Shown piece after piece: positions 10,701-22,652 of a stretch of DNA of 64,000 bases (positions are counted from its first letter, which is position 1; each line of letters opens with the position of its first letter). A program made the translations under genes and the position numbers. Where the stretch lies: contig JAMXBD010000209.1 of the NCBI GenBank assembly GCA_024138025.1, positions 496,001 to 560,000 of the forward strand, read 5' to 3'. Below the pieces are notes generated by a model that saw only the letters and a program-made list of their open reading frames with translations, searched no databases and was not told the origin of the DNA. The stretch comes from Combretum micranthum (lineage: Eukaryota > Streptophyta > Magnoliopsida > Myrtales > Combretaceae).

Positions 10701-13700
10701 ATGTGTTATTGCTAACTTTTTTTAACCCGTTTAAAAGTGGGTCAATTTTATCCAACCCATTTAACCTGTGAGCCAAAGTGGGTTAACCCGTGGGTTAAGT
10801 GGGTTGGCTTGCTAACCTACTTTTATAATAAAAATAAAAAATTATGGGGAAAATATCTATTAATGTAGCATTGTTCTTGAGACTTTTATATTTGAAATTA
10901 AACTTTTGTGTTAATTATAACAAAGAATGAGAAATTGATACACATGCATTATAATATTTTTTAAAGTATATTATTATTGTTTTAAATGAAATATATCTAG
11001 TATGTTATTTTAGAAAACTTGTTTTCACATAAAAAGTAATTAAAATAATAATGAAATTAATCATTAATATACATATATAACTCTATAAAATTCATTTTTT
11101 ATTTTATATATATCTTATTTAATTAGTATAAATAAGTTAAATAGTTTTTTTTTTTTTTCAACTTGGCCCATTCAACCCACAAAATATATAAGTGAGTTAA
11201 AAATTAAAGGATAAAGAAAGTAGGCTGGCCCATTTAACTAATGGGCCAAAGTAGGTAGGGTTAGGGTCAAAAAGTTTTGGTCTGCTTTTAAAGAGGTTAA
11301 ATTTTTTGGCCTGTTTAATCCATAGGCCAAAGTGGGCTGGGCCGGGTTGGGTTGGCCTGTTTAACCTACTTGCCCACTTCTAGTTCTAACCATTGTGGTG
11401 GTTTGGAGAGCTAGGCATTCGGGTCGTAGCTTGTGGGCCGATCTGTTTACCCGCTTTATAAAAAAAGAACCACAACCAATTTTTTTATGCCCGTTTAAAA
11501 GCGAGCCAAAATGGTCTGGCCTGTTTCTCTCGCAGGCAAAAATGGGATAGCCCATGATGAGCCGGATGGGCCAAAAATATTAAAAAAATAAAAGAAAAAT
11601 TTAATAATAATATAATAACATATTAGTGAATATTTATTATACGTTATGAAATAAGGTAGATTGATACACACATTACAAGCATTATAATGTTTTTAAGTAT
11701 ATATTTATTAATTTAAACGTAATATGATATCCAATAAATCATTTAAAAAACTCGTTTTTATATATAAGTAATCAAAATAGCAATAAAGTTAATTGTTAAT
11801 ATATATAAACCCTAAAATATATAAATATTCTAATTTTTTTCATAAACTAACATAAAAAAAGAATAATTTCATTTAGCTTATAGGCGGACCCATTTTGCCC
11901 ATAGGCCAATGCAGGCCGGGCCTAGGCTTAAAAATTCTAGCTTGTATAAAAGTGGCCCAAAATGACCCAACTTATATAACGTGCAAGGACCAACCCGCCA
12001 AACCCGTATGCCTATCTCTTCTTTTTCTTCTTTTTGTTTTCTAAGAAAGTAATCATTTGAGATAAAATATATTATCTTTTTTTTATTAATTTAACTCACA
12101 ATACTTTTGCCCTCTTCTAGGGGTAATTGTTTGGATGTGCTCTCCTTTATCTCTTTCGGCAGTGCTAACTTACGTTGTGTTTAGCATCATTGTTTAAAGT
12201 AGAAATGGACAAAAGTGGATGAAAAGAAATAGAAGGAATAGAAGGAAAAGAAGAAAAATAAGGTTATTATTTGACAAAATTATGGTTACATTTAATTTCA
12301 CCTTCAATTTTTCCCTCATTTTTTGGACATTTTGGTCATTTTATATGATTCAACCCCTTTCACTCCATTTCATCCCAAAGTTGGATGAAAATCAAATGGA
12401 TTTAGATTTTCTTTGACTTCTACTGACATCACTCCATTTTCACCGAATAAATATTACCAAACATAACATTTTTCCTTTGATTTTCCTTCCCTTCCTTCAG
12501 TTTCAGTGTGTTTCTTCTGTTCCAAATAGAGTGTTAGGGTCTGCATGTTTCGTTGGTGTGCAAACAATATACAAACATTTTCAAATAGATTATTTATCAA
12601 GAAATATGTGTAAATAAAAAATAGATATTTTTATTTATAAACAAATTAAATAGATCAAATACAAATAAAATACATATACAGATAAAAAAAAGTCATCCAA
12701 ACATACACTTATGTCACATTTGGTATCCTAGAATTGTTTGAAATATAATGGATTGAAATCGTAAAAATAAAATGGAATGGATTAAATAAGGAAATAAGAA
12801 ATCTATTCCTATGTTTAGATACATTTACGAAACAAAATAGAATGAAATGATTATTTAATCAGATTTATCAAAAATATTCTTCATATTAAATGCAGATAAT
12901 AAATATATGTATGATAAATATGTGTAATAAAAAAAGTAATCATATATATATATATATATGCAATAGAATCGGCTTCTAAAAATACTTATTTCAAATATTA
13001 AAAAATAAATTTAAAATAATAATCGTAATTTTATTCCAGCCCATTTCTACGTATCCAACCTACGATCAGTTGTATCGTCGTCCTTGTGCCGATTAGGCAA
13101 GAGAATGTTCTTTTATTTGGCCGGTAAGAGATTGTACTTCACTATTGAATATTCACTCCAGATTCGAGAATATAATTATCCTTCAACCTGAAGAGGTTAG
13201 GTTTATTAAGTCTGCAATAATGGATATAAAATTTAAAGAAGTGTCTTCCTCAAACCCGCTTAAATGTGTATAATTTCACTTTTCAAAATCAACCCAACCT
13301 GGTTAGCAAATTATTTCATGAAAAATCTAGATTTTCACTTAAAATATTTTTCTTTATCTTCTGATATCACTCAATTGAAATAGAGAGACATATTCCTAGC
13401 AACTAGGTACATGGTTATATATATATATATATATATATATTATATGCCATTAATATATGATAATGGACAGACTGGAATTTACTCGCACCAAAATATGGAT
13501 AGAAAGGCCAGAAAAAACAACCCGTGATCTGCTAACATAATATATATATATATATATATATATAATTGACTTGTGTGCGTAGAACATTAATGAGAATCCA
13601 ATGTCCGAATGCCGTGTTACCTAACCGACAGGACAGGTCTTACGTGATAACTTCGATGAAAACAAAGCAAACTCCTCTTATAGTCTCCACGTACAAGAAG

Positions 13701-14802
13701 GAAGCTGATCTGTATTCACCTACTCATTTATTTACGTAAAACCAATTCCATCCTTTTTTTATAAATATATTATATATTTCATTTTATGACTTTTTATATA
13801 TGACAAACAAATTACATCTGAATCCCCACGAATAGGCCAATATATTTATAATTTAATTGTATTAATACCGAAAATAAATCGCATTCCCTATGCATAAGAA
13901 TTAATAAAAAAAAGATATACTTGGCTTGATTGTTTCATTTTATTTTAGTCATTTTAATATCATATCTTTATCATTTTTAAATAGATATTTACAATATACA
14001 AAATTGATAATTTTATTCATAAACAAACTAAACAGATACGATACATATATAAATTATAGATTCAAATTTGATATAAGAACAATACAGATAAAAATCAGAC
14101 AAATGATTGATAGAACAAGCAAGTTTACTAATTGTCTATATCATATATGTGATTGAAGAGGATATTTTTTTATGGTAATTTATATGTTGCAATTGTTGGG
14201 GGTAATAGATTCTCTATCTTTTTTTTATTTTTGAAATTTCTTTTGCAGGTAATCTAAATATGTGAAACGATAACAGCACACAGATTATTTACTTGAATCA
14301 TCTGAGGAAAAATTCATATTAAGTTATAAAAAAATGGAAGAATTTTGAATTAATGTATGGACATACTCAAATTTCAATAAAGGACACCCAGATTAGCAAA
14401 ATGGTAGAATTAGAATAAGATAATTAATAACTAAATTATGACAGTGCATATATTATTCCGAGAATTAATATTCCTTGTCTCACAATTTTAATGTGTCGAT
14501 GCGGCTGTCTTCAGCAATTAATTATATATAATCAAACATCTAGGTGGTGAAATTTTTCAATCCATACTTGCAGAAGTTTGCTCATACTTATTAGTACATT
14601 AAGATTAAGATAGTGAAGAATATCTATTCGTGCATATTCGTACCTGTTCTGGAGACGAAGATTCCAAATCTTTCCGGCGATGAACGAAGACAAAAGGGCG
14701 TGGTTTTGGGCGATCATACGACGTAACACACTGGGAAATTCCGGCGAAGATCATGGCAATTATAAATCCCGCCACCAGGAAAGACGACTTTCCGGTGGCC
14801 AT
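7754..14802 (-). CDS. PAP: Purple acid phosphatase, PAP20/PAP22-like (PAP gene 1)
   Basis: A dinuclear-metal phosphomonoesterase, normally secreted, that releases phosphate from organic esters. The five exons on the minus strand are 14802-14644, 9972-9681, 9300-8726, 8625-8537 and 7937-7754. All introns are GT-AG, and the exons total 1,299 nt for 432 aa, a usual length for small plant PAPs. Exon 1 encodes a signal peptide (about residues 1-28, hydrophobic FLVAGFIIAMIF). Exon 2 is the N-terminal fibronectin-like PAP domain. Exon 3 is the metallophosphatase core with GDLG (D152), GDLSY (D179, Y182), GNHE (N212), VLIH (H296) and GHVH (H335, H337), so all seven metal ligands are present. Exons 4-5 are the C-terminal PAP domain (IGDGGNREGL, SFGHGEL). 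I chose the ATG at 14802 because it starts the signal peptide; an in-frame ATG at 14823 adds seven residues. Intron 1 is 4.7 kb and full of transposons. I see no disabling change. Confidence 0.93.
10104..10312. repeat. Short dispersed Tourist-like MITE, copy 3
   Basis: The left end has ATCTATTTGTTTCATC and the right end CAATTCAAACATATCC. The core has TGATAGTTTTACTCATAAA and ACAGATATAATACAGATA. Confidence 0.5.
10645..11382. mobile_element. Non-autonomous hAT-like element in PAP intron 1 (a)
   Basis: The ends carry TAGATAAATGGG (left) and TAGAAGTGGGCAAG (right, reverse-complemented). They are followed by many subterminal GGGTTA/TAACCC and GGCCCATTTAAC motifs in inverted arrangement, around an AT-rich core without a reading frame. 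If the element starts at 10645 it is flanked by GTTCTAAT and GTTCTAAC, a 7-of-8 match to an 8-bp target duplication. The exact left end is uncertain by about 5 bp. Confidence 0.6.
11412..12014. mobile_element. Non-autonomous hAT-like element in PAP intron 1 (b)
   Basis: The terminal inverted repeat reads TAGGCATTCGGGT on the left and TAGGCATACGGGT on the right (reverse-complemented), 12 of 13 identical. The subterminal regions are rich in GGCCCA-type motifs. The core shares blocks such as GATTGATACACA and GCATTATAAT with the element just to the left, so the two are related copies. I find no target duplication. Confidence 0.6.
12541..12710. repeat. Short dispersed Tourist-like MITE, copy 4
   Basis: The left end has GCATGTTTCGTTGGTG and the right end CATCCAAACATACAC. 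The core has TAGATTATTTATCAAGAAAT and AAATAGATCAAATACAAATA. Confidence 0.5.
13416..13446. repeat. (AT)n microsatellite in PAP intron 1
   Basis: An uninterrupted run of about 15 AT dinucleotides. A second run of about 12 units lies at 13540-13564. Confidence 0.9.
13920..14104. repeat. Short dispersed Tourist-like MITE, copy 5
   Basis: The left end has GGCTTGATTGTTTCATTT and the right end AATCAGACAAATG. The core has TTTATTCATAAACAAACTAA and AATACAGATAAAAATC. Confidence 0.5.
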
Positions 14803-14919
14803 GGCTCCAATCTTCAAATTCAAAACCCTATAACATGATGAAAACGAATGATTGACGAAGGTGAGAAAAGAGCATCTTTGCCACGGAACTTATCAGCTTA
14901 TGCCTTGTCTGTCTCTCTC

Positions 14920-14928
14920 TATATAAAT
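14920..14928 (-). promoter_or_regulatory. Candidate TATA box of PAP gene 1
   Basis: The minus strand reads TTTATATAG, followed by a GA-rich stretch typical of plant 5' UTRs. It lies about 120 bp upstream of the chosen ATG at 14802, which would give a leader of roughly 90 nt. Confidence 0.4.
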
Positions 14929-14989
14929 TATATGTAAATTGAAGATGATTAAGCTAAATAATCTTATAATCTAATGTTATTAATATAAG

Positions 14990-16314
14990 GGTTTACAGCG
15001 GTAGAGTGGAGTTAAAATTTTCATTATTTATATTGAAAATAAATAAATAAGACTCTTTTACTGAAATTCAAAATATTTATTATGAGTATTCATATTCGGT
15101 AAGATCTCTAGAATGTTTTTAAAATGCTATATCAATATTTTAAAAATTAATTTTTTTAAAGAATCTTACAATTTATTTCTAAGATTCTTTACATAAAAGT
15201 ATCTTTTTAGATTTGTGGGTCTCATATATCTTTATAAAAAACTTTATTTTTTTAGAATCTTCATATAGAATCTTACATGTTAAAGATCTTATAATGGTAA
15301 TGCTCTAAGAAATCCAATATAAGAACTTTTTGCTTTTTAAAAAATATTATGTATCTATATAAAACAAACACAAAGTGTAAAATATTCTCTTTTTGGACCT
15401 TCAACTAGTGCGAGTTTATTCATTTCTTTTAATATATATTCTATTATATATAGAAATATATATACCATTTGGTATGCATGGCGGGTTCTCCCTCATAAGT
15501 ATAATATATAAGGGATATAAGAATTGATATAAGAAGGATATATTGAATCTAATTTAATTCAACATCTGACTTATTTAGTTATGTTTTTCCCCCAAATTAG
15601 GTTGGAAAATAGAAATTGTGTTTCCTAGTATTTCCTTCCAAATCTGTGATCTTAATGATATAAAATGATACGCCACGACTTAAAGTGTTGATAAATTAAC
15701 AATGCCGCTTTCAGTTTTTTTTTTTTTTTCCCTTTTATTAATTTTTTTTTCTTTTTGAAAATACATTGATTTCCTTTTTGAAAAATTACAGAGGAAGGAC
15801 CAAATTTTAGGCTTAAGTTTATCTAAGGTATCAATATTCGGATTGGTTAAAAAAAGGTATTAATATTATGTCAAGTTGGTCATTAATATTACGTTTTATA
15901 CGTGAAATGATTTGGAATGGAATAAAATCAATTCAAGAATGATAAATATCGGAAGTGTATGGCCTTATAGCCTAGTGATATCCAGTTAAGGTCCTCATCT
16001 TTAAGGTATCGAGTTCGACTTTCCGCATTGGCCCACAAAAAAGAAAAGTATACATAGAATGTAATGAAATTAATGGAATAACCATAAAGTCTATTTATCC
16101 AAAATGTCCCTAACAATAAGTGTTAATTATGAATATGTGATCGGATAAAAGGTAATTAAACTGCATGCAATTAATGAAATTAAAATGGGATAATGATTCT
16201 ACCTTTCATGATTTAATTAAATTACAAATCCAATCCATTGAGGGGGGAGAAAAACCTAAAGACCATTGTTCTCTCTCAAATCCCCACTGTTCTCTTTTTA
16301 GAACTAACTTTTAG
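14990..16314. other. AT-rich spacer upstream of PAP gene 1
   Basis: Beyond the first few hundred bases, which probably hold promoter sequence of the leftward PAP gene, I see only AT-rich DNA, homopolymer runs and the SINE-like unit at 15955-16047. Confidence 0.4.
15955..16047 (+). mobile_element. tRNA-derived SINE fragment
   Basis: It carries a box A-like motif TAGCCTAGTGAT (15968-15979) and a box B-like motif AGTTCGACTTT (16012-16022), 44 bp apart as in tRNA-derived polymerase III promoters, and ends in an A-rich stretch. No acceptor stem can be folded, so it is not a tRNA gene. It is too short for a complete SINE and may be a truncated copy. Confidence 0.5.
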
Positions 16315-17007
16315 TAGGGATGATCATAGTTCGGTTAACCTGTCTATTTTTTTTTAAATTAAACCGAAATAATCATTTTTTTGCTATCTTAATTTGAAAT
16401 CGATCTATTATTAATGATAAACCATCCTAATGATTAATCATTTTTATGTTAATTTTTTTCGATTTTTAATCATTTAGTATAATGGTTAACCAAAAGTTGT
16501 GATTAACCAAATCATCTGCTATAACCATAAAAATTAGACCTTTTTTGTTTCATAACTACATTAAAAATTTTTACATTAACAATTCAAATAATAGAATTAC
16601 ATTCAAAAATTGCAAACCAACAAATCAAATAATAATAAAACCAATAAATCAAGGGCATAAGTTTAATTTAAGGCTTAAAAATTCAATACCAATATTACAC
16701 ATATTAAATCTTTATATCTTCTCCATATTTCAAGTTACAACACAATAAGTAATAACATAGGTAAAAATATAAGTTCTATCCATTTTTATTTTTAAAATAT
16801 TAATTATTTATGTGTATTATATATACACATATATTTTGAATCGGTTAACCAAAATCATCAGTTTTTGTTAGTTATAAATCAAAAATTGAAAAAAAAAAAA
16901 TTCTAACCTTAAACCGAAACCGATGAACTGGTTAACCATATTTTTTTTATTGGTTTTTAGGTTTCGATTTAGTTTTTCGGTTTCATCGATTTTTTTGCAT
17001 ACACTTG
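16315..17007. mobile_element. Non-autonomous hAT-like element with GGTTAACC motifs
   Basis: The left end reads TAGGGATGATCATAGTTCGG. Both subterminal regions carry repeated GGTTAACC and AAACCGAAAC motifs facing each other. The flanks ACTTTTAG (16307-16314) and CCTTTTAG (17008-17015) match at 7 of 8 positions, as for a hAT target duplication. The right terminus is degenerate. There is no transposase frame. Confidence 0.6.
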
Positions 17008-17015
17008 CCTTTTAG

Positions 17016-18950
17016 CACCCTTGCTATCTCTCTAAGCCCATCCCCTTCACCATCACCATTAAAGTACCTATCACCTCCACCCTCTAGCTTAACCATGCAA
17101 AATAGAACTAAAAAACGCACTACCATTTCTCTTGAACTCGTAGAGTCAACTCATCCCTATTAGGCTCACTATCTTTGAAATCTTCTCTAAACCATACTAC
17201 AGATGGAATTGAGATAGGTATAGAAAGGATTTGTACGGTTGTCTAAACCTAACCCATCACCCTATGAGGTTTTTTGTGCAATACCCAAACCCACCCTTAT
17301 AGATCATGGTCCTAAACCACCTCAACCTACCAACCTAATTTTTTCTTTACTCTTTTTTTTTTCATTTCCTTTTTCATTCTTTTTGTTTTATTATTTTTTA
17401 AGTGAAACATAAAGGTATGGCTCCAATGTCCAAAACCTAGCCCATTAAATCAAAAGACAAATGAATCTACATGTCCACAACATTTACATTTACATTTTCC
17501 CCTATATATATATTCATATTATCATCCATAAGAACATTCAAAAACACCAAAAAAAAAAAAAAGTAATGTTTCTATTAGGTTAAAAACTTAATATTAATAA
17601 TTACTTTCTTAATTTATTAATCTTGAATTATATTCATTATTTACAAAATTCAATTGTATTTTTTATTTTAAAAATTTTATCGAGCTAGGTTTCTCATCGA
17701 GTTACAAGTATTACCTACGATCTGACCAACAACCTTATGAGGTCAAACTTCTTAGAGTTTTTAGTGAGTCGAACAGACTAAGCTCCTTATATTGACCAGC
17801 TTTGTTGCATCCTAAATTCATACGACCATACCACGCACTATGGGTTCCAAACTACAATCATTGAGCCCATGGAAACTCCTACATAAGAGATCTCCAAACC
17901 AAGACATTGAACATTTCACCACTACACTAAAACCTAAGCCAATATACTTAAAAAACACCTCACTGAAAGCCAATCTCTTTAATAAGGACTCTCACACTCT
18001 CTTCCCTTAGCTTTCTCTCTAGACTAGGACCTCTATCTTCATCCTCACTAAGTTGATCCTTCACCTCTCTCTAACCAAAATCCAGCCTAAACCTAGCAAC
18101 CCATCAAGCTTCTCTCTTTATGTGCATGGGATTGAGAGTGTTTATAGGTTAAGGAAGAAATGGTGTTTTTTTTTTTTTTTGGCCTTTTGTTCTTTAGTTT
18201 TTTCTTTTCATTTTTTCCCTCAATGGGTCAAATCTGCATTTCAATTAAATATGAAAATGATATTCCTGTCGACAGGTGACTCTTAATGGAACACCCTTAA
18301 TAGTGTCGATCACAAATCATTATTGATATTTTAAATGACTCACTTTACATAATATTGATACTTTTTTTTTAACCACTTCAAATATTGATATCTTAAATAA
18401 ACCTATCCAAGAATATAGATACCTTCCCCTTAATTTACCCCTTTTTTTACCAATATTTTGTTCTTTTTTCTTCTTTACATTTACAACTAAACTTTTAAAG
18501 AAAAAAATTACAAAAAAAAAAAGAGGTCATAATACCTCAATTACTCCCCATAACAAGTCTAGTTAAAAGTTAGATGCTAATAGAAAACAAAAAAAAAAAA
18601 AAAAAAAAGAGAAAAAGGAGAAAAAATTAATATTTTGATATATAATAATGAAAATGCTATAAGAATAAAAACGATCCCAATTTTATTGTTTGAATTGGAA
18701 TTGTACTTTCCTAACACATAAAGATGAAGGACATTGTATGGATGGTACACCCGTTCAATATATAGTAACTTACTTGTGAAGGGCTCCAATGCATCATGTG
18801 AATAATTTTTCTCTTAATTCAACTTAGACCTACATCATCATGTCCTTATATGCTTCTAAGAGGACTCTAAGTTTTTATGTATCATACTACTTAAAAAGGA
18901 TTTACATATTAGTAATTGAGTAAATAATACCATAATGTATAAATTTTAGA
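17016..18950. other. Non-coding AT-rich region
   Basis: No gene supported. It contains poly-T and poly-A runs (for example 18165-18180 and 18588-18608) and a CT-rich stretch near 17990-18110. Small open frames here lack homology or codon bias that I can see. Confidence 0.4.
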
Positions 18951-18960
18951 GATAAGTTAG

Positions 18961-19060
18961 TTTAAAGTATCAATATTTTAAGTAAATAATAAGAGGAATT
19001 AATGTTTTAGTTTAAAGTATCAATATTTTAAGTAAATAATAAGAGGAATTAATGTTTTAT
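18961..19060. repeat. Near-perfect 2 x 50-bp tandem duplication
   Basis: 18961-19010 and 19011-19060 are identical except for the last base. Each unit begins TTTAAAGTATCAATATTTTA and ends AATTAATGTTTT. The near identity in fast-drifting DNA implies a recent duplication. Confidence 0.95.
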
Positions 19061-20512
19061 AAAGTAAGTTAAATGGGTATTAATGTTTCATCAAAATTCA
19101 TTTAAAATATCAATGTTTAGATAACTTTTTCCTCAAATTTCTACAACGAATTCCTCATTCATTTAACTTTGTAGAATATTGATTTATCTTTTTAATCAAT
19201 CCACATATTAATATATTAAATGAACCTACTCTCAAGCAATGATGCTTTTAGTGTAATTTAAATAGTTGTAATTAAATCATAAATTTATCAAAAGAAAAGA
19301 TATAATATGATTAGTGTCTTATTTTTCTTTGGTTATCTCTTTAATTAATATCATTAGATGCATAATTTAACACGCTTTCTTGCATGGCCTTTCGTATAAT
19401 AATTATTTCATATATGTAAAGAGTGGATTGTGAGCTCTTTGTCTACACTTGTTTAAATCCTTTATCATCCTTAATAGCTTTTCTTAGTTAATTCAATACA
19501 CCAATATCTTTAGTTTTGATAGAAATCAATAGGATTTTTTCTATTTGTAGACATTATCATGAGTCTGTTCTTAACCAAAACTAGGGATCGATCCAAAGAA
19601 GGTGGGTCCACACTGGCCAAAAACCCATTAGTTCTAATGGGGTCTAACCAAATTAGCCTCTTAAACTACTTGACCCTACACTTTGTGAACCGCTGGTTCA
19701 AGAATTGACTGTAAAACCGCTTGAACCGACGATTCAAATGATCCAAGGTCACAAAACTAAAAAAAAAAAAAAAAAATTACAAAAATAATTATAAATTCTA
19801 AACAAATATTTACAATATTTTTATGTGAATAGTGAAAATTTGTTTCCTAAAGTAATCATCACTTAATTGAATAAAATCTTTATAATCTCTTACTTATAAA
19901 GATAATTTTCAAATAATAATAAGTGGGAACAAGATGCGAGAACTTTATATAGGCTATCATTTACTCCCTTTTGAGAGGTTACAATGATTGGTTTGGACAA
20001 GAGAACCAAATCAAACTAAAAATTTTTAATCCAAATCATTTCCAACAAGAAACAAACTATATTTCAGTTCTGATGAGAAAAAAAAAAGGGCTATTTTGTT
20101 CTAACATAATATGAAAAATATTTTAGTTTATGTATATTGAAATTTAAATGTATCTAACTTTTATGATCATAATTAATTAGACTATATATATAGGTTAATC
20201 CAGGGTTTATAGCTCCCATTAGTTTTATGAATAAAATGAACTGTTACATACATATTTAGATTTCCTTAGATGCATAAATGCTCTTTATCATCCTCTTATA
20301 TGGTAACAGTGTATATTGTATTAAATAAATTTTGTATCTGTCATATAGGATTACACATTATGTAAATTTCCTTAGATAATATATCACAAATGATATATTA
20401 TTGTTCAATTCTTGAGCCCAATCAAACTAAACTGAAATTTTTTAGTTTAAAAAATATTCAAAACCAAACGTTGAAATTGATTTGATCAAACGAAAATACC
20501 AAACCCAAGCAA

Positions 20513-20543
<31 letters not shown>

Positions 20544-22117
20544 CGGCCAAACCCAAGCAACAGATTACACTTTTATGAAATAGCAAGAACATAAAAAGGG
20601 GGGAAGGTGGGCTTACATATTTTTTTAGCGACTTAGGCCAAAGGGGCACTAATGGGAAATTAAATTAATTTTTATGGGCCAAGCAAAATCATAGATAAGT
20701 GGGCTTTTATGGGTTTCTTTGGTCTGAATCTGTTGACTTTGTAACATTATGTTAGTTTCATATATTGGTCAAGAGTTGACCAAATATGCACAAATTCATA
20801 TAATTATATGTTGCATAACATATTAATTATTTGAGAGCTTTCCTGCAATGGATCTTATTATGAGAGATTTTGGTTCGCAAAGCATCTGGCTATATTTATC
20901 ACCCTATCGAAATAATGTAATTTCAAGTTTACATTGTCAATCAAGCAATGAGTCAATCAAGTTAAGGATCTTCTTATTAGGATAATATAGGACCTCTTAA
21001 AAGCCAACCAACTGCACATATTTTGTCGTGTTCATTCGGTTATTTAAATATTTGATCAATGCATTCTTGTAGTTGGTTATCAAAATTTTCATAGTAAAAT
21101 TCTTATATCTAAAAATCAATTTTCTTATAGTGAATGTTATTATAATTATTTTCTCATGTAAGTAGTATAATAAATAGATAAATAATAATAAGAAATCTCT
21201 CGATTAAATTTTAGCATGCAAAAAATGTGTGTGTGTTTAGCATGTCACATGTGATCTTTTCTTTTAGCTTATTTCTTCTCCAGCTTTTCAATCTCCATTT
21301 GATAGAGGTATTTTGATTTTCCTTTTTTTTTTTTATGGTTCTTGAGAGATATTACGTTCCCCACTTATGTCTCTTATAAAAGAATATATATACGAAAATT
21401 ATTTGGACGTTAGAGTCCTTGCCTCACTACACAAATTGAAAGCATATAAGCAAAGCAAGTACTAAATTGTGAAAAATAATCGGTTAAAAAAAGCATAAAA
21501 CATAAATGTTAAGATATTAAATTATTAAAAATTGAAAGTATGAACACTATTTTTATCTCAAAAATTCTATAGTCCCATCATTAATTTTGACGAGATCGGT
21601 CTCATCAAAATCTAATGACTTACACAATATCCAACCATGATCGAACTATTAAAATAGTTAATATTCTAATTATTATATTTACTTTAACGGTTAGATAATT
21701 GATAGAATCGTAAAAGCTCCCTTTTTACCTTTGTCCCTCAACACATTAAATTACAAAAATAAATATTGCAAAATATATCTAAATAACATCAAATAAAGGG
21801 AAAATAACAAAGCTTGGCGGGTGTATTGTCCTGAGCTCCATTGAGTAGTAAGCGGTCAACCTACCTAAGTTGATCGCTTCAATTCTATCGGCGTACCCTT
21901 TGCTTGGTCTATTTGACTACCCTCCTCTATTTGTGATTTTGTCACAATTCCCAAGTCAGCCGGTTAGCTTTACTACCCCAATGATATTAATATCTATATT
22001 ATTTATGATCTTACTGCATAATCCGATAAACTTATCTTGAATCTTCTTCACTCTGCTTCCTGTAAATTAATCAGCCCTTGAATTACTTGTAAGGAGTTAA
22101 TCCATTTTAGGTCAAAT
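19061..22117. other. Non-coding AT-rich region
   Basis: No gene supported. A GC-richer stretch at about 19585-19760, with GGTTCAAG and CTTGAACC motifs facing each other, may be the remains of another hAT-type terminus. 21810-22090 is less AT-rich and may be an old gene or element fragment that I cannot identify. Confidence 0.4.
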
Positions 22118-22281
22118 TTAGTTTGTTGGCATGCTGATGATATGTATCGATATTTCATATACAGATGAAATATAGATAATTCTACTCATAAACAAATCAA
22201 ATGCAAATCAGATACAAATAAGATATAAATACAAATTAGATATAGATATGGATATAGATGAAAATCAAACAATTCAAACAG
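22118..22281. repeat. Short dispersed Tourist-like MITE, copy 6
   Basis: The left end has AGTTTGTTGGCATGC and the right end AATCAAACAATTCAAAC. The core is a run of ACAAATNAGATA-type blocks, with TTCTACTCATAAACAAATC. Confidence 0.5.
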
Positions 22282-22439
22282 GTTCTTTCTATTAGAATGG
22301 GAAAGTGGGAGGCTTCCTAGGACTTTGAGCAAAAAGATGAACAATTAGAAAGCATTATATATTTTTCATCGCCACAAATTTAAATTACAATGTGTATGTG
22401 AGAATTTACTAGATCCTATATGTTCAATGTAGTATACTT

Positions 22440-22652
22440 TAAGTGTTTTTTTGGTTCGTCGTTTTGGTATTGTTTTGACATCGTTTTGATGTAAAATAGA
22501 TACCGAATTGATATTGAACCGCTATTGATATGAAACCAATAAAAAACTGATAGTTTTACTCATAAACTAACCAAACTAAACTAATATTAAATCGATACCG
22601 ATACTGAACCGACGCCAAACCGACACTGATAAAAAACTGAAAATCCAAAAAG
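22440..22652. repeat. Short dispersed Tourist-like MITE, copy 7 (variant)
   Basis: It begins AGTGTTTTTTTGGTTCGTCG and ends GAAAATCCAAAAAGGCCC. It shares TGATAGTTTTACTCATAAAC with the other copies but has ACCGA-rich blocks in place of ACAGATA, so it is a distinct subfamily. Confidence 0.5.

Larger units (their letters stand above)
9973..14643. other. Intron 1 of PAP gene 1, transposon-rich
   Basis: A 4,671-bp intron that splits the signal-peptide exon from the rest of the gene. It contains two adjacent hAT-like elements, three Tourist-like repeats, two AT microsatellites and otherwise featureless AT-rich DNA. The matching intron of PAP gene 2 is only 396 bp, so insertion accounts for most of the difference. 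Confidence 0.8.

Noticed and set aside
14632..14639. GCATATTC, matching the PHR1 site GNATATNC, just inside PAP1 intron 1; a second match GAATATTC in PAP2 exon 1
   Set aside because: The motif is palindromic and AT-rich, so many chance copies are expected in 64 kb, and neither lies in the promoter.
15961..16030. A genuine tRNA gene
   Set aside because: Only the internal promoter boxes resemble a tRNA; no acceptor stem or anticodon loop can be formed.
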